Below are positions 57,386 through 64,000 of a stretch of 64,000 nt of DNA, one piece after another. The stretch is from Sphaerosporella brunnea (taxonomy: Eukaryota > Ascomycota > Pezizomycetes > Pezizales > Pyronemataceae), in contig VXIS01000105.1 of assembly GCA_008704415.1 (NCBI GenBank), positions 1 to 64,000 of the forward strand. The letters are read 5' to 3'. A program made the position numbers and the translations under genes. The first letter of the stretch is position 1. Each line of letters starts with the position of its first letter. Below the pieces are notes generated by a model, which was given only the letters and a program-made list of their open reading frames with translations, did not search any database and had not been told where the DNA came from.

Positions 57386-60300
57386 ATGGACGGCTCGGTG
57401 ATGGGTCCCATCAACGGGGCACCTGCCCCCGCACCTTCAGGCGCCCTTGTCCCTGCTACTAACCCCGTTGCCGTTGCTGAATATCTAGCGGAAGTTCTTT
57501 CTGTGACTTTAGGTGCGAAGAAGAACGATCTTGAGGCTGCCGGAAGCCTGTTCCACCAAGATAAATACAACGAAACTCTTTCGAAGCTGTCCCGATTCGC
57601 GACTGAGCCTTTGGTGGCTCTATACGCTTCCAAAGACTCCTTTGAGACGGAGCAGCCGCTCAGTGATCCTACATGTGGGTAGCCCTTCAGATGCAGCTCG
57701 CCACAGTTTTTGACAACTCCCAGCACCTCTCACAAGCATCCCGTCGAGCTCTTATGTCTACTCAATATCCTCCGAACTATCCTCTTCGCCGTCGACCATC
57801 GCGTCGGTGGCAATCCTCAAACGCCCTCAGCCCCTGGACTCTACCGTGCCGATTCATTCTCAGCTGCAGATTATAAACCTCCCCGGAACAGCGGGAGTTA
57901 ATGGCAGCGCGCAGGGCTCGGTTTCTCCGTTTGAAATCCTACATGCCCTTGTGCATTCCGCCCTTGGACCTTACTTCGATGCCTACACCAAAGGCCAGGA
58001 GAGCCAAACCACGGTGCGGTCAGGCCGCTTTGCAGATGCCGAAGCTAAGACTGGTATGTTCCGTAAATCTGAGCGCGGAAAAAAAAATACTAAAGGGCCA
58101 CTCTTAGGTATTCCGGTGACAAAAAAGAAGCTCGCAGAGCTGGAGCTGTCGTTGCTGCACCTGCAACAGAACATAGAGATCCCCGAATTGTTCCTTTCCC
58201 TGCACCCCGTAATACAGAACGCGGTTGATGAGGCCGCTCTTAAGAAAACGCGCCCATCTCTTGACATGATACCATCAGATCTGCTGGGAGATAGTTCATT
58301 CCTCAACAGTTTACAATCCACCGTCAATGCTTGGATCAAGTCCATCCAGTCCATTACCAAAATGTCGAGAGACACAGAGAGTGGCTCAGCTACTCAAGAA
58401 ATAAATTTCTGGTTGTCTATGGAAATGACTCTGGAGAAAATAGAGGAGCAACTGCGGGGAGACGGCGTTCAGCTTACTCTTGACGTGCTGAAGCACGCAA
58501 AGCGTTTCCTTGCCACCGTCAGTTTCATCGCCGACACAGGCCTGAAGGAGGCCACCGATCGAGGTCCATACTCCTGTTCTGTACTGCTTTTTTTTTTAGT
58601 AGTACATGCGTTGACTTGTTTTCTGTAGTACAAAAATATAACCAGCTCATGCGAGATTTCCCCCTTGACGAGCTTTTGTCGGCCACAAGTCTCCAAAAGG
58701 TCCAGGACGCAGTTGTTGGTATCTTTGTACACTTGAACAAGAAATTGCGTCTTTCGCCGTACCCCATCCGCCGTGCTTTGCCGCTGGTGGAAGCCATTTC
58801 TGGCGATCTGGACTCCCAATTGCACAGTCTCCTCAGCGGTCGACGTTTGATGCATCTCGAATACAAGGATTTTGAGGCGCTGATGAACGTGGCAGAGGGA
58901 ATTTTCAGGACTTGGGATGACAACGTCAAGGAGTTTACCAATGTCGCACGAGAAGTCACTCGCAAGCGTTCGGAGAAGTTTATTCCAATCAAGATCGCTT
59001 CTCGGCATCTGAAGACCCAGGAGCGGCTGGCATATATTCGCGCGTTCCGGCACAGCCACGAACAATTGCAACGGACAATTTCAAACGTCCTTGGGCCCCA
59101 GAGGAACGGTAGTACCGTTGATGCTGCAGCTGTCATGGATGACATAGGAGACGTCGATGCAGTAGATGAAGTGGCTCAGGCTTACGCCGTCTTGAAGGAT
59201 GTGGACGTTTTGGATGTTTCCCCGGAAGGAACGGAGATCTGGATTGCCGCGGAGAACGCCTACAATGAGAGGACTTCCCGTGTTGAGAACTCTATCATTG
59301 CCAGGCTGAGAGATCGGCTGGCCACAGCGAAAACCGCGAACGAAATGTTCCGCGTGTTTTCCAAGTTCAACGCACTGTTTGTGCGACCCAAGATCAGGGG
59401 CGCCATCCAAGAGTACCAGACTCAGCTCATCGACAGTGTGAAGCAAGATATTGCAGGATTGCATGAGCGGTTCAAGCAGCAGTACGGGCATTCCGAAGCG
59501 CATGCAATGGCTCAACTACATGATCTTCCTCCAATCTCAGGCGCTATTATCTGGGCCAGGCAGATCGAGAGACAACTAGATGCGTACATGAAGCGTGTAG
59601 AGGATGTCCTGGGACGAGGATGGGAATTGTACCATGAAGGACAGAAACTTCAGGGTGAGAGCAACTCGTTCAAGAAGAAGCTGGAGACACGGCCGATCTT
59701 CGAGTCGTGGCTGGCCGATGTGAACAGACGTAACATCTCCATCTCTGGAAGGCTTTTCAATATCACCCGAAACCGAGCTGCTGGAAATACGTTGGAGCTG
59801 GTGGTCAACTTCGATCCCCAAGTGATCGCCCTTTTCAAGGAAGTTCGAAACCTTACTTGGCTGAACTACCAAGTCCCGCACTCGGTCACCAACATCTCGA
59901 AGGAGGCAAAGCGAGTGTACCCCTATGCCGTCAGCTTGATGGAGACTGTGCGGACTTTGGCACAAACAAACCGCACAATTTCGGAAATGTCGGAAGTGTC
60001 GGTTCTTCTCAGCGGCTATCAAAATGATGTTCACAACTTGATCACCAAGGGTGTCCCGCTCAAGTGGGAGTCGTTCGTGCACTCTTATGACCTCCACCTT
60101 AGTAGACAATTGCAGTACCTACCGAATGGCGGCATTGACCCTTCCACGTCACTGGCCGGTCGGGAGAGCAGGCACGTTCAGTTTGTTCGTGACTTTGCGG
60201 CGGCTGTTTCGATCCTGCAAGCCAAAACTGGTACTTTGGCTGGTATTTACGATACTATTCAGAAGGCCATGGCAGAGCTTCGAACTTGCCCGTACCATGC

Positions 60301-63300
60301 CGAGGCTTTCCAGCACACTATCGACACTATTCAGACCGCCGTCGACCAGCTCAACTTGGAGAACTATGTCAACCTCGCGCACTGGGTTGGCGAGCTTAAC
60401 CAGAAGATTGAAAAGATCTTCCTCACTCGTCTCCAAGAAGCCGTTATGCTTTGGATCGAAGTTTTTAAGGGTGAGAAGGATGATGGCGTTGACAGTGACA
60501 TCGTCCGCAAGCGTATGAGCCGTATTGGCGAGCCTGGAATTGAGGGCTCCGTAAAGGAGGATGGGGCGTATAATCCTAAGATGAGGAGACTTGTTCACGA
60601 AATAAGCATTCGCAACCAGGTCATCTATCTTGATCCCCCGCTAGAGTTCGCCAGGGCAAGCTGGTTTTTGCAGTTACATCAGTGGTTGGGAGTCGTGTGT
60701 AACCTTAACAAGTTGAAGGCAAGCCGATATGAGATGAAAATCAATGTCGATGCCGAGGTGGAGGTTTTTGCGGAATTGGTATGTTACATTTGAATCGTCT
60801 CGAGTGATCTACGCTAACACTGAAATATCATAGCCTGCCCTGTGTGCCCCGACCCTTTCGGATGCCTACACAGCAATCGAGACAAAGATTGGTGTGGTTT
60901 CGGCATATGTTGAGGAGTGGCTGCGATTCCAGTCTCTCTGGGACCTTCAATCTGAGCAGGTCTATGACGCTCTTGGGGACAATCTAGGCAAGTGGCTCCA
61001 GCTGCTCCATGAGATCAGGAAGTCTCGTTCAACTTTCGACACGTCCGATGTCAGTCGGTCTTTCGGCAACCTCATTATCGACTATGAACAAGTACAGACC
61101 AAGGTGAACGCCAAGTACGACCAATGGCAGCACGATATTCTCATCAAGTTTGCCAACAAACTTGGAAATCGCATGCGTGAGGCCTATGCCGAGATTGGAA
61201 AGGCCAGAAAGGATTTGGAGGGTCAGTCGCTTGAGGCATCTTCGACCGCCCAGGCTGTATCCTTTATTACCATCGTCCAGCAATCCAAGAGAAAGGTCAA
61301 AGCGTGGGCTCCGGAGGTTGAACTGTTTAAGCAGGGAGAAACAACTTTGACCAGGCAGCGGTATCAGTTCCCTAATGACTGGCTTTATGTGGATCAGATC
61401 AGCGGAGAATGGACTTCCCTCAACGAGATTTTGGCCCGCAAGAGCAAGATTGTCCAAGATCAGACTGGTAAGTTCGATACTTAGCCCATCAATGATGCAG
61501 GGTTAATATTCTGGTGTAGACGCTCTCAGGGCAAAGATCATCGCCGAGGACAGAGTTGTCGCGGACAAAATCGCCAATGTTATCGCAGAGTGGAACGATC
61601 AGAAGCCGGTTTCTGGAACTATTGCTCCTGAAGACGCTTCGGCCACTCTCAGCACTTTTGAGACCCGCTTGACCCAACTCAAGGAGGAGTCTGAAATGGT
61701 CTCGAAGGCCAAGGAGGCGTTAGATATCGCCTCTGGTGGTGACAACGTTTTGGCCGGAATCCTGGAGGAGGTCCAGGACTTTAAGTCTGTTTGGTCGGCA
61801 CTGTCCACTATTTGGAAGAGCTTGAACGATCTTCGAGACACGCCATGGTCAAGTGTCCTCACCCGAAAGATTCGCCAGGGTCTTGAGGGCTTGATCAACA
61901 TGACCAAGGAAATGCCCAGCAGAATGCGACAGTATGCTGCTTTCGAGCATATCCAGAACGTCCTTCGTCAGCTCGTCCGAGTAAACCCACTACTTTCCGA
62001 GCTCAAGTCAGAAGCCGTGAGGGAGAGGCATTGGACCAAAATCTTCAAGGCTCTCAAGCCCGGGCAACGAGTCTATCTAAGCTCTCTTAACCTTGGAACG
62101 GTGTGGGATTTGAACCTCGTGGCCAGCGAGGCTATTATCAAGGACATCATCGCACAGGCTCAGGGTGAGATGGCCTTGGAGGAGTTCTTGAAGCAAGTCC
62201 GTGAGACTTGGACCAACTACGTTCTGGATTTGGTCAGTTACCAGAACAAGTGCCGCCTGATCCGTGGCTGGGACGACCTGTTCGCGAAGTGTAGCGAGAA
62301 CCTCAACTCCCTGCAAGCCATGAGGCATTCACCCTACTACAAGGAGTTCGAAGAAGAGGCGTCGTCCTGGGAGGACAAACTAAACAGAGTTCACGTGCTT
62401 TTCGACATCTGGATTGACGTTCAGCGGCAATGGGTTTACCTTGAGGGTGTTTTCACTGGTAACGCCGATATCAAGCATCTTCTGCCTATCGAGTCTTCCC
62501 GTTTCCAGAATATCAACTCGGAGTTCTTCACTGTTATGAAGAAGGTGTACAAGTCGCCCTACGTTCTGGACGTCCTCAACATCTCTGGAGTACAGAAGTC
62601 TTTGGAGCGTTTGGCGGAGCTACTGAACAAGATTCAGAAGGCTTTGGGTGAATACCTTGAGAAGGAACGTGTTTCTTTCCCTCGATTCTACTTCGTCGGT
62701 GACGAAGACTTGCTTGAGATCATCGGAAACAGTAACGATTCTGTGCGCATTCAAAAGCACTTCAAGAAGATGTTCGCTGGTCTTTCTGGCCTGGTTCTTG
62801 ACGATGACTCGACAATTGTGGCTTTCACCTCAAAAGAGGGTGAAGAGGTCCGATTGAAGCGAGAGATTTCCCTCATCAAAACGCCTAGGATCAATGATTG
62901 GTTGACCGCTCTGGAGACCAACATGAAGCTCACGCTCGCCGAACTTTTGGCCGAGGGTGTCACGGATTTCAAGGCAATTTTCAGTGCCAAGGATCTTGAC
63001 CAACAGTTGTTCAAGGAGTACATCGCTAAGTATCCCGCACAAATTGTCGTTCTTGCCACCCAGGTTGTTTGGACGACCGTTGTAGAGAAGGCACTGGAAG
63101 AAGGTGGCTCTAACCTGCAGGCTCTTTACGAGCAGGAAGTAAAGGTTCTGACTCTGTTGGCGTCCATGGTGTTGGGTGATATGGAGCCGATTGAGCGGAA
63201 GAAGTGCGAGCATCTCATCACGGAGTTCGTCCATCAGCGCGACTGCATTCAGAAGCTGGCGGCAAAGAGTGCATCTAGTCCCCAGGACCCTCTTTGGCTC

Positions 63301-64000
63301 TTGCAGATGAGATACCACTATTCCGAAGAAGGTGGAGACTTCATTAACCGCTTAAGCATCAAGATGGCCAATGCAGAGTTGGACTATGGTTTCGAATACC
63401 TGGGTGTGCCCGAGCGATTGGTGCGCACTCCGCTGACAGACCGTTGTTTCTTGACTTTGACGCAGGCACTTTGCCAACGTCTCGGTGGATCTCCATACGG
63501 TCCCGCCGGAACGGGAAAAACAGAATCAGTCAAAGCATTGGGTGTGCAGCTCGGAAGATTTACCCTTGTCTTCTGCTGTGACGACACCTTCGATTTCCAG
63601 GCTATGGGACGGATTTTCCTGGGTATCTGCCAGGTTGGTGCTTGGGGATGTTTTGACGAATTCAACCGTCTCGAGGAGAGAATTTTGTCGGCTGTGTCTC
63701 AGCAGGTCCAAAACATCCAGATTGGTCTTAAGAAGAACATTGAGAACCCGGACGCTCAGATTGAGATGGTGGGCAGAATGTTGAAGGTGCACAAGAACAC
63801 GGGTAAGTTGAATATTTGATGGTGATTATTCCAGCTAACGTTCTAGGTATCTTCATCACCATGAACCCTGGCTACGCTGGTCGTTCGAACTTGCCAGACA
63901 ACTTGAAGAAGTTGTTCCGCAGTGTGGCTATGTCCAAGCCCGACAAGGAGCTCATCACGGAAGTCATGCTTTACTCGCAGGGTTTCATCCAAGCTAAAGA
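57386..64000 (+). CDS. DYN1: Cytoplasmic dynein heavy chain, N-terminal half (truncated by window end)
   Basis: The motor subunit of cytoplasmic dynein for minus-end transport and nuclear migration. Exons: 57386-57678, 57737-58053, 58108-58563, 58629-60778, 60834-61467, 61520-63802, 63847 to the window end; about 2,095 aa are seen of the usual 4,300. The tail (DHC_N1) covers most of it. The linker (DHC_N2) follows from about residue 1,350 ([51 protein letters not shown]). AAA1 starts with [20 protein letters not shown]; Walker A is GPAGTGKTE (about 1,943) and Walker B is [20 protein letters not shown] and [15 protein letters not shown] identify cytoplasmic DHC1. The alternate donors in the first exons are chosen by phase; all exon sums agree. 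Confidence 0.94.

Overview
The window looks like nuclear DNA from a filamentous ascomycete (Pezizomycotina; possibly an early-diverging, intron-rich lineage such as Pezizomycetes, which is inference). The reasons are multi-exon genes with mostly 44-82 nt GT-AG introns, CTAAC/CTAAT-type branch points, and a typical fungal gene set including a Dicer, SYO1, TSR2, TAP42, TRS85 and cytoplasmic dynein. Every exon chain given below for a complete recognised gene adds up to a multiple of three.

Layout. 1-3,000: an unrecognised AT-hook gene with a 107-bp minisatellite between its two coding blocks, then a regularly phased array of TGTATAA-type motifs and a GC-rich patch. 3.0-9.8 kb: SEN15 (-), SYO1 (-) and MLH1 (+), the last two head to head. 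11.3-12.5 kb: a GNAT acetyltransferase (-). 12.5-20.0 kb: a 7.5-kb gene desert of microsatellites and homopolymers, holding what looks like a decayed Fanzor/TnpB-like nuclease tail. 20.0-22.0 kb: a tandem-RRM RNA-binding protein (-). 22.0-27.5 kb: a second 5.5-kb desert with a 135-bp pogo/Tc1-type MITE. 27.5-33.7 kb: Dicer-like 1 (-) and a Nudix ADP-ribose hydrolase (-). 34.1-36.7 kb: ARPC5 (-) and RAD18 (+), head to head. 37.4-42.5 kb: an endomembrane group, TRS85 (+), YKT6 (-) and CHM7/CHMP7 (+). 42.8-45.1 kb: an IAH1-like esterase (+) convergent with TAP42 (-). 46.1-50.8 kb: a large RhoGEF (+). 52.3-56.5 kb: TSR2 (-) and the WDR48/Bun107 WD40 protein (-). 57.4-64.0 kb: the first half of the cytoplasmic dynein heavy chain (+), cut by the window end inside AAA1.

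The genes are mostly conserved housekeeping functions: ribosome biogenesis (SYO1, TSR2), tRNA splicing (SEN15), DNA repair (MLH1, RAD18, possibly WDR48), RNA silencing (DCL1), actin and Rho signalling (ARPC5, RhoGEF), trafficking and autophagy (TRS85, YKT6, CHM7, dynein), and phosphatase control (TAP42). No rRNA, tRNA or CRISPR was seen. The accessory interest is in the first 3 kb, the two deserts, an apparent double frame change in SEN15, and an alternative acceptor in the last intron of MLH1.
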